Shown: positions 1-9,576 of the stretch, in pieces | Layout of the letters: each line of letters starts with the position of its first letter | Numbering within the stretch: the first letter of the stretch is position 1 | From: JASFHF01 sp050123335 | GTDB lineage: Bacteria > Pseudomonadota > Gammaproteobacteria > UBA12402 | Assembly (NCBI GenBank): GCA_050123335.1 | Contig: JASFHH010000003.1 | Span: forward strand, 1-64,000 | Reading direction: 5' to 3' | DNA length: 64,000 nucleotides | The notes under the pieces: generated by a model | What the model was told of the DNA's origin: nothing | Databases searched by the model: none | What the model saw: the letters and a program-made list of their open reading frames with translations, nothing else | Translations under genes and position numbers: made by a program

Positions 1-87
1 GCTCGGTATGCCTGATTCCTATTTAATCTAAAACTAGTTCTCAAGCTACAGATCTATCTCAATTAAGATCATTTATGCAACAAAGCC
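1..87 (-). mobile_element. right end of a probable IS5-family (IS903-like) insertion sequence, cut by the window edge
   Basis: Read on the minus strand, positions 87-71 give GGCTTTGTTGCATAAAT, which closely resembles the terminal inverted repeat of IS903-type elements of the IS5 family. The element would extend left out of the window, so neither its transposase nor its other end can be seen. It begins only about six bases after the stop codon of lptG, so it lies just downstream of the lpt operon without breaking it. The call rests only on the terminal motif and is inference. Confidence 0.45.
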
Positions 88-93
88 TTGACA

Positions 94-1158
94 CTATTTC
101 AATCTGAGTATTAACCAGCCGCCGATACTTAGAAAAATTATTGAAGGGAAAACGGCGCTTAATAGAGGTGGGATTTGGTATACCAGGCTTAAAGGGCCAA
201 AGAATTGATTTAGAATATAAAAAGTAAAACCTACACAAATACCGGCTAATATTCGTAACCCCATGGTAACTGTGCGTAATGGTCCGAAAATAAATGGAAT
301 AGATAAAAGTATCATTACTATAGTTGCAAATGGCTGAAATACTCTTTGCCAAAAAGTAAAAGAATATTGTTGTGTTGTTAAGCCGTTTGCTTTTCTGAAG
401 CGAATTAATTTATAAAGTTTAATGATGGAAATGCTGTTTAGATCAATGCGTGAGCTGCGCAGTAAATTTAAATTTGCTCGAATATTCCATGTTTGTTTAG
501 CGTATTCAGTAGTAGTCGCAGAATTGGTGTTTAGTTGTGTTACAAATATATTATGTAGTTGCCATGTGTGTTTGTTGTATGATCCGTTTTTAATATAAGT
601 GGCGGATAATAATTTGCCGTTTTGGTCAAAATGATATTTATAAATATTGCTAATTTTTTTATTAGGCAAAATGTTTTGAATATAAATGAAGTCGCTATTT
701 TTTCTTAACCATAATCCATGAGTGCTGGCGGAGGTTTGGATGCCGGTTTTTGCATATTCTTTTTTTATTTTTGCGAATTCGCTTGCTTGTGGTCCTATGG
801 CTTCACCCAAAAAAGTCGCAATAATTAATAAGAAAATTGCAGCGCTTAAAACAGAGCAGGTAATTTGTAGTATGGACATTCCTGAAGCACGCATAACTAT
901 TAACTCGCTATTTGATGCAAGATAACCTAAGCCGGTTAAACATCCAAGTAAACTGGCCATTGGAAAAAAGCTATAAAGGTAGCTGGGCATAGTTAGAATA
1001 ACGTACTGAAATACTTGCCATAGATTATAATTGCCTGCTCCGATATCGCTGAGTTCATTAATAAATGAAATAAAAACTTGTAGGCCGACTAATACCATCA
1101 ATACTAGCAATGTCGCCATGATGATGGTTAGGCCTATGTGTCGTTGTAATATCTTCAT
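94..1158 (-). CDS. lptG: LPS export permease LptG
   Basis: 354-residue inner-membrane subunit of the LptB2FG transporter, which extracts lipopolysaccharide from the inner membrane and passes it to the periplasmic LptC/A bridge. Hydrophobic segments lie near residues 10-30, 50-85 and 95-120, followed by a periplasmic domain to about 265 and three further segments at the C-terminus, the usual YjgP/YjgQ layout and length. Its ATG overlaps the lptF stop (ATGA, 1155-1158), so the two are translationally coupled. LptG rather than LptF is chosen from its second position in the pair and its N-terminal sequence. The gene ends six bases before a probable insertion-sequence end. Confidence 0.93.
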   Translation of the reverse strand: MKILQRHIGLTIIMATLLVLMVLVGLQVFISFINELSDIGAGNYNLWQVFQYVILTMPSYLYSFFPMASLLGCLTGLGYLASNSELIVMRASGMSILQITCSVLSAAIFLLIIATFLGEAIGPQASEFAKIKKEYAKTGIQTSASTHGLWLRKNSDFIYIQNILPNKKISNIYKYHFDQNGKLLSATYIKNGSYNKHTWQLHNIFVTQLNTNSATTTEYAKQTWNIRANLNLLRSSRIDLNSISIIKLYKLIRFRKANGLTTQQYSFTFWQRVFQPFATIVMILLSIPFIFGPLRTVTMGLRILAGICVGFTFYILNQFFGPLSLVYQIPPLLSAVFPSIIFLSIGGWLILRLK

Positions 1159-2264
1159 GTTTTTTTTCTTTTAATTATTGATGATCTGCTGATTAACCAT
1201 AATGCTAAAATTAGCATTATTATATGTATCCACCACATTCCAAGCCATCCTGGAATGGTTTTTGCTTGCAGCCAATTGCGGCTGACATATATCATATTTG
1301 CGTAGAAAACATAAATTAAAATCGCTGGAATTAATTTAGCGAATCTTCCGTGCCGTGGGTTAACGCGGCTTAATGGCACTGCGAGTAATCCCAAAATCAA
1401 TGCAGAGATTGGAAAGGAGAGGCGCCATTGTAATTCGGCCATGTGAATTGGATTTTTGGGTGCTGATTTAAGCAGTTTCAGCAGAGGAATTTCATCTTCA
1501 TGTTCACGTTTATTCATAAGTGAAGGAGCATTTAGACGCATACCATATTTTTTGTATTTAACGACTTGATGATTTTTTTCGCCTGGAGTTATTTTGTAGC
1601 GGTAACCATTATTAGCTACCATGTATTGTTCCCCTGTTGTGCTATTAACATCCTTGTGTCCTTCTTTTGCAGTGATGATTACCCAATTTTTAGCTCCCGT
1701 TTTTGACGGCTTAGATTTTTCAGACGATTGTTGTGCCAAAAATAAATTTTGTAAATGGCTGCGGTCGGTAGACATTTTTTGCACGTAGAGTACGCGTTTG
1801 CCTTTTGCTGAAGTTTGGAAATAATTGGGCATGATGGTTTGAAAAATTGAACTTGATTCGGCAATAGCAACAATTAAATCACGTTGTTTAGCAATAAGTG
1901 GTCCAGCCCAAAGCACTAATATTGCAACAATTACCGTAACAAAAGCAGTGATTTTCATGGTAGTGGCGATCAATTGTTTTTTGCTGAATCCACAGGCGGA
2001 TAACACGGTCATTTCTGAATCGGCATATAATCTTCCATAACCTAATAAAATTCCAAGAAATAGCCCAAGCGGTAGTAACATCCCGAATAAAAGAGGCATT
2101 TGCAAAGATGTAATATATAGTAGTAAATTAATAGCATATTTGCCGCTAGCTACATATTTCAGGTAACGAATAAACTTGTTGCAAATGAAGATGAATACCA
2201 CAATTATGGTTAGTGACAACATGGTATAAGATACTTCTTTTGCTAGGTAGCGTGATATTATCAT
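1155..2264 (-). CDS. lptF: LPS export permease LptF
   Basis: 369-residue partner of LptG in the LPS exporter. The N-terminus MIISRYLAKEV followed by a long hydrophobic stretch is typical of LptF. Paired membrane segments lie within about residues 10-120, a soluble beta-rich periplasmic domain spans roughly 130-265, and three membrane segments close the protein. It is the first gene of the lptF-lptG operon, with a 4-base overlap to lptG. It is divergent from holC, with both promoters confined to the 55 bases at 2265-2319. In many gammaproteobacteria pepA lies between lptF and holC; here it is absent. Confidence 0.93.
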   Translation of the reverse strand: MIISRYLAKEVSYTMLSLTIIVVFIFICNKFIRYLKYVASGKYAINLLLYITSLQMPLLFGMLLPLGLFLGILLGYGRLYADSEMTVLSACGFSKKQLIATTMKITAFVTVIVAILVLWAGPLIAKQRDLIVAIAESSSIFQTIMPNYFQTSAKGKRVLYVQKMSTDRSHLQNLFLAQQSSEKSKPSKTGAKNWVIITAKEGHKDVNSTTGEQYMVANNGYRYKITPGEKNHQVVKYKKYGMRLNAPSLMNKREHEDEIPLLKLLKSAPKNPIHMAELQWRLSFPISALILGLLAVPLSRVNPRHGRFAKLIPAILIYVFYANMIYVSRNWLQAKTIPGWLGMWWIHIIMLILALWLISRSSIIKRKKT

Positions 2265-2319
2265 ACTAAAAATTTAAATCTCGTGGTAAAATGCCGATTT
2301 TAACTGAAAGTTACTAATT

Positions 2320-2754
2320 ATGCCAACAGTTGATTTTTATTTAATTGATGTAGCGACATTAAATGAGCAATTGCGCTTTGCGTGTCGTTTATTGGATAAA
2401 GCTTATTTGCAACAATATACTGCTTATGTACATGTTGAAAATCGAGCGGTAGCAGAAACTATGTACGATTTGTTGTGGACTTTTCGCGATATTAGTTTTG
2501 TGCCGCATGATTTGATGAATGGTCCTAATAGTGCAGATGCGCCGGTAATTATCGGATCAGATGAAAAACCGTTGCAACAGCATGATATCTTATTGAATTT
2601 GCATACTTCAGTACCGGAGTTTTATTCTGCATATAATCGTGTGGTTGAGATAGTGCATCAAGATGCAGCATGGCAAAAGATTGCAAGAAAGCATTATAAG
2701 TTTTATCAAAATCAGGGACATGAAGTTAAAACGCATGATTTGAGAAAACCATGA
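2320..2754 (+). CDS. holC: DNA polymerase III chi subunit
   Basis: 144 residues, the normal length for HolC, which links the clamp loader (through psi) to single-strand binding protein at the replication fork. Visible family features are the N-terminal VDFYLID strand, the central DLLWTFRDISFVPHDL segment and the later PVIIGSDEKP. The stop overlaps the valS start (ATGA at 2751-2754), so holC and valS form a coupled operon as in other gammaproteobacteria. HolC is essentially confined to Beta/Gammaproteobacteria and so helps place the organism. Confidence 0.9.
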   Translation: MPTVDFYLIDVATLNEQLRFACRLLDKAYLQQYTAYVHVENRAVAETMYDLLWTFRDISFVPHDLMNGPNSADAPVIIGSDEKPLQQHDILLNLHTSVPEFYSAYNRVVEIVHQDAAWQKIARKHYKFYQNQGHEVKTHDLRKP

Positions 2755-5501
2755 AAACAACCTACAACCCAAAATTAATTGAACAACCCATTTATCAACA
2801 ATGGGAAAAGGCTGGTTATTTTAAACCGAGCGGTAAAGGCAAGCCGTATTGCATTATTTTACCGCCGCCAAATGTAACTGGTAGTTTACATATGGGGCAT
2901 GGTTTTCAAGATGCAATTATGGATGCGTTAATTCGTTATCATCGGATGCGTGGTTTTAATGTGTTGTGGCAACCGGGTGTTGATCATGCAGGTATCGCAA
3001 CTCAGATGGTGGTTGAACGTCAGTTATTGTGTGAAGGCAAATCACGACATGATTTAGGTCGCGAGAGGTTTATCGAAAAAGTATGGGCATGGAAGCAAGA
3101 ATCAGGTGATACGATTAATCAGCAAATGCGTCGGCTTGGTGCTTCACTGGATTGGTCACGTCCGCGGTTTACCATGGATGATGACATGCTGGAAAAAGTA
3201 AGTGATGTTTTTATTCAATTGTATGATGAAGGTTTAATTTATCGCAGTAAACGTTTGGTAAATTGGGATCCTGAATTACATACGGCGGTTTCCGATCTTG
3301 AAGTAATTAACGAAGAAGAAAAAGGTTTTTTGTGGTATATCCGTTACCCTTTAGTTGGTAGTGATGAATACATAATTATTGCAACTACGCGGCCGGAAAC
3401 TATGTTAGGAGATATGGCAGTTGCAGTTCATCCCGAGGATGAACGTTATAAACATTTGGTAGGCAAAAAAATCAAATTGCCATTAACTGAGCGTGAAATT
3501 CCAATTATTACAGATGATTATGTTGAGCCTGAGTTTGGTACAGGATGTGTTAAAATTACTCCAGCGCATGATTTTAATGACTATGAAGTAGGGCGGCGTC
3601 ATGATTTGCCGATGATTAATGTTTTAACTTTTGATGCAAAAATAAATGCGAACGCACCGAAAAAATATCAAGGACATGATCGCTTTGTGGCACGTCAACA
3701 AATTATCGAAGATTTAAAAGCGTTAAATTTATTAGAAAAAGTAGAAGATTATCTATTAAAAGTTCCGCGCGGTGATCGCACACGTGTAATTTTAGAACCT
3801 TGGCTTACCGATCAATGGTTTGTAAAAATCGCGCCTTTGGCAAAACCTGCAATTAAAGTAGTAGAAAACAAAAAAATTCAATTTATTCCGGAAGGTTGGG
3901 AGAATACATACTTTTCGTGGATGCGAAATATTCAGGATTGGTGTATTAGTCGGCAGCTTTGGTGGGGGCATCGTATTCCTGCCTGGTATGATGACGAAGA
4001 TAATATTTATGTGGCGCGCAACGAAGAAGGCGTGCGGAAAAAATATAAACTTTCTGATGCAGTAAAATTACGGCAAGATGAAGATGTATTGGATACTTGG
4101 TTTTCTTCAATGTTATGGCCATTTGCAACTTTAGGTTGGCCGGAGAAAACCAAAAGTTTTCAAGATTTTTATCCGACTAATGTTTTAGTTACTGGTTTTG
4201 ATATTATTTTCTTTTGGGTAGCGCGCATGATAATGGCGGGTTTGAAATTGACCGGCGAAATTCCATTTGCAGAAGTTTATATTACTGGACTTATTCGTGA
4301 TTCCCACGGTCAAAAAATGTCAAAATCTAAAGGTAATGTGTTGGATCCAATCGATTTAATTGATGGGATTGAAGTTGAAAAATTAGTGCAAAAACGTACC
4401 AAAGGTTTAATGCAGCCTGAAATGTTAGAAAGTATTGCTAAGCGTACGCATGAAGAGTTTGCTGATGGTATTAAAGGTTATGGTGCAGATGCATTACGTT
4501 TTACTTTTTGCTCGCTCGCTTCAACTAGTCGTGATATTAATTTTAGTTTTGGCCGGTTAGATGGTTGCAGAAATTTTTGTAATAAATTATGGAATGCTAC
4601 TAGATATGTTTTGCAAAAATTTGAAGGGCAAAGAATCACAGCGCAAGTAAAATTAAATTTAGTAGATCGATGGATTTTATCGAAATTGCAAAGAACTATT
4701 AAAAAGGCACATGAGCATTTTAAAACTTATCGTTTTGATTTGTTAGCACAAGAATTATATGATTTTACCTGGCACGAATATTGTGATTGGTATTTAGAGT
4801 TAACCAAACCGGTTTTATTAGGTGATGACGAGAATGCTAAAAATAGTGCGCGATATACTTTAATTTATGTTTTGGAAAATTTATTAAAATTATTGCATCC
4901 AATTATTCCGTTTGTTACCGAAAAATTATGGCAGACAATTGCGCCACTTGCTGGAGTTTCTGGCGATACAATTATGTTGTCTGCTTACCCTGAATTTGAT
5001 GCGGCACAAGTTGATGAAGTAACTGAGCAGGAGTTAGAATGGATAAAAGCAGTAATTATTGGTATTCGTACAATTCGTAGTGAGATGAATATTGCGCCCG
5101 GCAAAAAAATCCCAGTGTTGCTCAATCAGGGAACACAAACTGACAAACAATTAATAATTAGACATGAATTATTGATTGCAACATTAGCCAAATTAGAGTC
5201 AATTAGTTGGTTAGAAGATGCTGAAAAAAAACCAAATGCAGCCACTACATTAGTCGGAGAAATGGAAATTTTAATCCCGTTGGCTGGGTTGATTGATGTG
5301 ACAAAGGAAACCGCGCGACTTAACAAAGAAATTGCCAAATTAGAGAAAGAACTCGTAAAAATTAACCAAAAATTACATAATCCAAATTTTGTTGCTAAAG
5401 CGCCTAAGGACGTAGTAGATAAAGAACAACAGCGTCAAACTGAAGTTCAAACAGCTTTAGCTAAGTTGCAGCAGCAGCTGATCGGTTTGCCTAAATTTTG
5501 A
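2751..5501 (+). CDS. valS: valine--tRNA ligase
   Basis: 916-residue class I aminoacyl-tRNA synthetase charging tRNA-Val, cytoplasmic. The HIGH-type signature is in NVTGSLHMGHG near residues 41-51 and the KMSKSKGN signature near 521-528. The large editing (CP1) insertion lies between them, an anticodon-binding domain follows, and the C-terminus (about 845-916) is a lysine/glutamate-rich coiled coil typical of ValRS. The length is normal and no frame disruption is seen. It is coupled to holC by a 4-base overlap. Confidence 0.97.
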   Translation: MKTTYNPKLIEQPIYQQWEKAGYFKPSGKGKPYCIILPPPNVTGSLHMGHGFQDAIMDALIRYHRMRGFNVLWQPGVDHAGIATQMVVERQLLCEGKSRHDLGRERFIEKVWAWKQESGDTINQQMRRLGASLDWSRPRFTMDDDMLEKVSDVFIQLYDEGLIYRSKRLVNWDPELHTAVSDLEVINEEEKGFLWYIRYPLVGSDEYIIIATTRPETMLGDMAVAVHPEDERYKHLVGKKIKLPLTEREIPIITDDYVEPEFGTGCVKITPAHDFNDYEVGRRHDLPMINVLTFDAKINANAPKKYQGHDRFVARQQIIEDLKALNLLEKVEDYLLKVPRGDRTRVILEPWLTDQWFVKIAPLAKPAIKVVENKKIQFIPEGWENTYFSWMRNIQDWCISRQLWWGHRIPAWYDDEDNIYVARNEEGVRKKYKLSDAVKLRQDEDVLDTWFSSMLWPFATLGWPEKTKSFQDFYPTNVLVTGFDIIFFWVARMIMAGLKLTGEIPFAEVYITGLIRDSHGQKMSKSKGNVLDPIDLIDGIEVEKLVQKRTKGLMQPEMLESIAKRTHEEFADGIKGYGADALRFTFCSLASTSRDINFSFGRLDGCRNFCNKLWNATRYVLQKFEGQRITAQVKLNLVDRWILSKLQRTIKKAHEHFKTYRFDLLAQELYDFTWHEYCDWYLELTKPVLLGDDENAKNSARYTLIYVLENLLKLLHPIIPFVTEKLWQTIAPLAGVSGDTIMLSAYPEFDAAQVDEVTEQELEWIKAVIIGIRTIRSEMNIAPGKKIPVLLNQGTQTDKQLIIRHELLIATLAKLESISWLEDAEKKPNAATTLVGEMEILIPLAGLIDVTKETARLNKEIAKLEKELVKINQKLHNPNFVAKAPKDVVDKEQQRQTEVQTALAKLQQQLIGLPKF

Positions 5502-5506
5502 TTGCT

Positions 5507-5728
5507 TTATGGTGTTGGTGTAGTAGTTGTTTCTATCATGTACAAAGTTTGAGCGTGATGTTTTTCAGCATCTGAGAATAACGTATAATGATTATTTATG
5601 TATATAAAAGATTGGTCTTTTGTTTTGGTTGCAAGTGATTCTATTTGAGTTTTGAGTTGTTGTTTTTTTGCAAAATGTTCTCTTCTGTTTTTTCCTCTTG
5701 CAATAGCAGCGTCCAAATTTGATGACAT
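5507..5728 (-). CDS. small hypothetical protein
   Basis: 73 codons convergent with valS, starting five bases after its stop. A ribosome-binding sequence (AGGAAAT) stands a few bases before the ATG. The product is soluble and charged (MSSNLDAAIARGKNRREHF at its start), probably alpha-helical, with a threonine/proline C-terminus. I recognise no family. The good ribosome-binding site and lack of overlap with other genes support expression, but a gene this short could be spurious. Confidence 0.45.
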   Translation of the reverse strand: MSSNLDAAIARGKNRREHFAKKQQLKTQIESLATKTKDQSFIYINNHYTLFSDAEKHHAQTLYMIETTTTPTP

Positions 5729-5842
5729 ATTATATTTCCTATGTTTGTTTTTACTGTTTATATAATTAAGTATATACTTAAATTGGAAAAAAGCACAAAA
5801 TTTTCGTTTTTATTTATGCAAAATTTGTTTAAAATTAAATTT

Positions 5843-7489
5843 ATGAAAAAATCTTTTAAAATTTTTGGTATTATTTTGAGCATTATCATTTTGTTAATGA
5901 TAATTGGCGGGTTTTTAGTTTTTAAATTTGTTGATTTAAATACTTTTAAACCGGTTATTGTTGCTCAGGTCAAAAAAATAACTGGTAGAACTTTGACTGT
6001 TAGCGGGGATATTAATTGGTCGTTTTATCCGGTATTAGGTGTGGATTTTAAAAATGCTACTTTAAGCAATTTACCGGGTTTTGGCGATCAGCCTTTTGTT
6101 AAAGCGGACGATGTGAAGATAGGTGTGCATTTACTACCATTATTGTCACATCGTATTGAAATAGAACGTCTTGTAGTGAATGGCCTGCTAATTAATTTGC
6201 TTAAAAATCGCCAAGGTGCGGTGAATTGGCAGATGCCAACAGCTAAGTTAGGTGATAAAGCGCAGTCTACAGTTTCTTCTGGTGACAAAAAATTGGCATC
6301 AATTAAACAAATTGCGGTGATAAAACTGATTGATTTAAGGAACATCACAATTAATTGGCAAGATTCTCAAACAGGACGCAAGTCAAAAATTGATAACTTG
6401 TCTTTGCAGGCTAAAGATATTCGCGAGGGTGAGCTTTTTCCAGTCAATTTATCTTTGAGAGTGAACGGTGCACAGACAATCAATGCCAGGTTAATAGGTA
6501 ATGTGGTATTTACCAATAATGAAGTTAAAATTTCTGAGTTAAATTTAGGATTAAACGATAATACAATTACTGGTAATTTAGATGCTGTTGGCGTAAATAA
6601 AATTTCAACATTTGATATTGGTGGTATTCTACGTCCACTAAATATTAAAGGAGAATTGCAATCTAAAAGATTAAGATTTACCGGGTTGGATTTGAGAGAC
6701 GTTAAATTAAATTTGCAAGGTCAAAATGGTATTATTAATGCTCCCTTAACTGCAAATATGTATGATGGAGGATTGCAGTTTGATACTCAAATCAATGTGC
6801 AGCAAACAACACCAAACATAACGGTGCAATACAAGTATAGTAATTTTAATTTAGCTTCTTTAGCTGGCAGTGTATATGGTGTGAAAAATATTTCTGGAAC
6901 AGGAAATATTTGGGGAAATATTACTACACATAGTTTTAGCGGGCCAAAAGTCATAAGTACTTTAAATGGTACAACAAGTTTCAAACTGGACAATGGAGTA
7001 ATTCAAGGAGTTGATGCTGCATATATGATTTATCAGGGAAGAATGTTTTGGTATTCCGCTGTTGATATGCTACGAGGCCGAACTGGTTCTGATGACGCAC
7101 AACGCCGTGTTGCTCTTGTTCCGCGTAAAAATACTAAGCGGACGGAGTTTGGCAGTATTACCGGCGCCAATAAAATCACCAATGGAGTTATGCATGGTAA
7201 TTTATCTATAAATGCACCAGATATAGCGGGAAGTGGTTCTGGCATAATTGATTTAATTAAACGGTATGTTGATTACAGAATGCAAATTAATTCAAACAGA
7301 GATTTAAGCGATTGGGCGGTGCCAATTATTATAAATGGACCATTTAATGATGTTAAGATTAAGTTGGATCAAGCGGCGTTAAGTAAAATGGTGCAGCAGA
7401 GAGCAGCAAAAGCTGTTCAAAAACGTTTACAGCAAAAAATTAAACAAGATATCAAAAAGCTGCCGATTAAAATTCAGAATATATTCTGA
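5843..7489 (+). CDS. AsmA family protein
   Basis: About 548 residues from the ATG at 5843, chosen because MKKSFKIFGIILSIIILLMI is a normal signal anchor; a longer in-frame reading begins at 5741 but adds an AT-rich tail. An N-terminal membrane anchor (about residues 5-30) precedes an AsmA N-domain (VNLNTFKP-like start, PVLGVDFKNATLSN). The C-terminal part has the AsmA_2 repeats (NGVIQGVDAAYMIYQG, then GSGSGIIDL). AsmA-like proteins are thought to bridge the periplasm and move phospholipid to the outer membrane. There is no clear ribosome-binding site. A palindrome, TTAAGTATATACTTAA, lies at about 5764-5779 upstream. Confidence 0.85.
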   Translation: MKKSFKIFGIILSIIILLMIIGGFLVFKFVDLNTFKPVIVAQVKKITGRTLTVSGDINWSFYPVLGVDFKNATLSNLPGFGDQPFVKADDVKIGVHLLPLLSHRIEIERLVVNGLLINLLKNRQGAVNWQMPTAKLGDKAQSTVSSGDKKLASIKQIAVIKLIDLRNITINWQDSQTGRKSKIDNLSLQAKDIREGELFPVNLSLRVNGAQTINARLIGNVVFTNNEVKISELNLGLNDNTITGNLDAVGVNKISTFDIGGILRPLNIKGELQSKRLRFTGLDLRDVKLNLQGQNGIINAPLTANMYDGGLQFDTQINVQQTTPNITVQYKYSNFNLASLAGSVYGVKNISGTGNIWGNITTHSFSGPKVISTLNGTTSFKLDNGVIQGVDAAYMIYQGRMFWYSAVDMLRGRTGSDDAQRRVALVPRKNTKRTEFGSITGANKITNGVMHGNLSINAPDIAGSGSGIIDLIKRYVDYRMQINSNRDLSDWAVPIIINGPFNDVKIKLDQAALSKMVQQRAAKAVQKRLQQKIKQDIKKLPIKIQNIF

Positions 7490-7492
7490 TGT

Positions 7493-7742
7493 TTCCGCAA
7501 GTAGCATCTCAATAAGTGGGGGTAGCAGCAAATTTTGCACGGCAATTAATATAATACGAATATTAGAAAAATTGGAACTCGTGATTTTACAGCCTTGTTT
7601 ATTCTGTAAAATCACGAGTAAACAAGCCTCTACGGGGCTATAAAAGAATATCAATCCAACAGGCGCGTTAGCTCGCAAAAACTTGTTTGTGTATGTTATA
7701 AATTTACCTCCAGTTTTTGAGATGTTACTTTCGCAAGTTATA
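7493..7742 (+). mobile_element. MITE-like element with about 18-bp terminal inverted repeats
   Basis: Left end CGCAAGTAGCATCTCAA (from about 7496) pairs with a right end that reads CGAAAGTAACATCTCAA on the other strand (about 7720-7738). The enclosed roughly 250 bases carry no gene and contain a perfect 16-bp palindrome, which is the first copy of repeat family C. Size, lack of coding capacity and terminal repeats suggest a miniature inverted-repeat element, but no second full copy or target duplication is seen, so this is inference. It accounts for most of the 388-base gap between the AsmA-like gene and the next gene. Confidence 0.4.
7577..7619. repeat. repeat family C, copy 1 (palindrome)
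   Basis: Perfect 16-bp arms ACTCGTGATTTTACAG (7577-7592) and CTGTAAAATCACGAGT (7604-7619) with an 11-base loop. The core (A)CTCGNGATTTTACA recurs at 13782-13826, 49405-49447 and 49578-49620. The base between CTC and GATTTT differs between copies but stays paired within each, so the hairpin rather than the exact sequence is conserved. Confidence 0.8.
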
Positions 7743-7877
7743 ACTTCTTGAAAAATTAATATTTTTACTAACATGCTATTTTTTAAAACGAAATAATGCA
7801 TATTTTTTCAGTTTTTAAGATTTCTTAATAATTATCTGCTATTATTATGTTACATAAAAAAATCTTTGAGGGGAAAT

Positions 7878-8831
7878 ATGTCAAAGGATATTCAATATAC
7901 AAAGATATACTATAATGGCGCTGAATATGTGAAGCGTTACTATGAGAAAATTATAAAAGCTTTGTATTTTATTGCAAATCTTAAAGTAGCAGGCGAAAGA
8001 TCGTTCTTAAAATATGTTGCTGCTTTACAAAAATTGCTTGCTTGGTTGAAGCAGGCAATTACACGACATGATTTACCTATCGATTTGAAGTTTACTGTAC
8101 ATGAGTTGCAGGCGCGTATTATTCCGTTGGCTGATCCTAATTTAATTGAACAATCAAATTTTGACGAAAACACTTTGAAATTGTTGGCACAGCTTAGTCG
8201 TGATATTGTGGCGCATTTCTTAAAAAATGCTAGAAAAGGATTTGCGACAGTTGTGCAGCAAATAATCGCGAATGCAATTAACCATGGCCAGGGCAATGGC
8301 AATAATGTGATGATAAATAATGACGTAATGCAGCAATTTTCCATACAAGTGTTTGATAATTTAACTCACAATATTGTTAATTCATTAAATGATCCAGAGC
8401 CGTCAGCCCCTGAATTTGAACCGGATTTATTTAGAGATAACGTTGATAACTTGATTGATGCAACGGTTGGTTTGACTGATGACGTTGCCAATATAATACG
8501 TGGTGAGATATATAATCATATTCAACTATTCGATACTGCTTTTCGCAATATGGTTGAAAATGTAACTAAGTTGTATGTTGAAGTTTCTGGCTCCTCTTAT
8601 GATTATGGTTTAAATAAACTTTTTGGTAATAAGTGTGAATTTTTTGGTTCGGTTTTGGATGAGGACGAGGAAGATAACGAGAGTGTGTTTGAACACGGAA
8701 ATTCTTTCTTTGCACCCCCTGAAAAAGATTATCCAAATGTTCCTCATTGGAAGCACATGTATTTACAGTCAGAAGAAGAGGATTTAACACAATCGTCATT
8801 AGACCCAGATTTTGTTAAATATGTTTATTAA
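7878..8831 (+). CDS. unrecognised soluble alpha-helical protein with acidic C-terminus
   Basis: 317 codons from the ATG at 7878, which has a strong GAGGGG ribosome-binding site at 7868-7873; an upstream in-frame TTG is less likely. The protein is predicted mostly helical, with no signal peptide or membrane segment. Residues about 170-190 hold NDPEPSAPEFEPDLF, and the last 60 residues are strongly acidic (VLDEDEEDNESVFEHG). I recognise no family. It stands alone, followed by another unrecognised gene and flanked by repeats, as is common for lineage-specific or effector genes in intracellular Legionellales. That role is only a guess. Confidence 0.7.
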   Translation: MSKDIQYTKIYYNGAEYVKRYYEKIIKALYFIANLKVAGERSFLKYVAALQKLLAWLKQAITRHDLPIDLKFTVHELQARIIPLADPNLIEQSNFDENTLKLLAQLSRDIVAHFLKNARKGFATVVQQIIANAINHGQGNGNNVMINNDVMQQFSIQVFDNLTHNIVNSLNDPEPSAPEFEPDLFRDNVDNLIDATVGLTDDVANIIRGEIYNHIQLFDTAFRNMVENVTKLYVEVSGSSYDYGLNKLFGNKCEFFGSVLDEDEEDNESVFEHGNSFFAPPEKDYPNVPHWKHMYLQSEEEDLTQSSLDPDFVKYVY

Positions 8832-8978
8832 AAATATTATTCTATTATTTTTCCTAATATTTGCATTTGTTCATTTTGTGTACTATTAACATAATGGTTG
8901 CAAATCTTCTTTAGTCTTGGTAAAAATAGATTGGAACTTTTAATAAATATAAAGTTTCAGTCTATCTAAAGTAAGGTG

Positions 8979-9545
8979 ATGGAGCCAATTATTGATCATG
9001 GGAGGATTGTGCTGGTGATAGAAGAAGTAGTAAAGACATTAGAATTTATTAGTAAAACTCATAACAGATTATATCAGTTTGTTTTATCTGCAGTTGTATT
9101 AAAATGTCAAATGACAATAAAGGGGTTATCACGCGAGTTAGCTTCTCAATTACAGTTTAAAATCATTCCGGATCATAGTGCGGTTTTTTGTGTTAACAGG
9201 GATCGTAATTGTTTGATTGATCAGAATGGGCAAAAGATTACTGGTGATAGAACTAAGCAGGTTTTTGTCAGTCAGGAAGGAACGTGCGTGTTTCCTAATA
9301 AGTTTAATAATGGTTTGCAATATCCAAATGGTCAACCAGTAGATTTTGATAGTTTAGTGGGTCAGAAATTTTATCCTATGACTATCAAGGTGAATGTTCC
9401 TCATCAATTACATCCGGCTACAGCAGTCCGTCAGCAAATTTCTGCGTATATAAGTCGAACCGTATTTAATGATAATTTGAGATATCAATCATCACAAGAT
9501 AAATCTAAGCCTGAGTCTGAGCAGAGGTTATCTCCGACGCAATAG
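8979..9545 (+). CDS. hypothetical protein, start uncertain
   Basis: About 188 codons from the ATG at 8979. The start is unsure: this ATG has only a very close AAGG, whereas a GTG at 9015 has a well-spaced GGGAGG at 9000-9005 and would give 177 residues. There is no signal peptide or membrane helix. The middle reads CVNRDRNCLIDQNGQKITGD and the C-terminus is polar (SQDKSKPESEQRLSPTQ). No family is recognised. It lies just upstream of the groE promoter but on independent signals. Confidence 0.6.
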   Translation: MEPIIDHGRIVLVIEEVVKTLEFISKTHNRLYQFVLSAVVLKCQMTIKGLSRELASQLQFKIIPDHSAVFCVNRDRNCLIDQNGQKITGDRTKQVFVSQEGTCVFPNKFNNGLQYPNGQPVDFDSLVGQKFYPMTIKVNVPHQLHPATAVRQQISAYISRTVFNDNLRYQSSQDKSKPESEQRLSPTQ

Positions 9546-9576
9546 TTTAATGCTTAAAAATTTCTCACATAATCCT

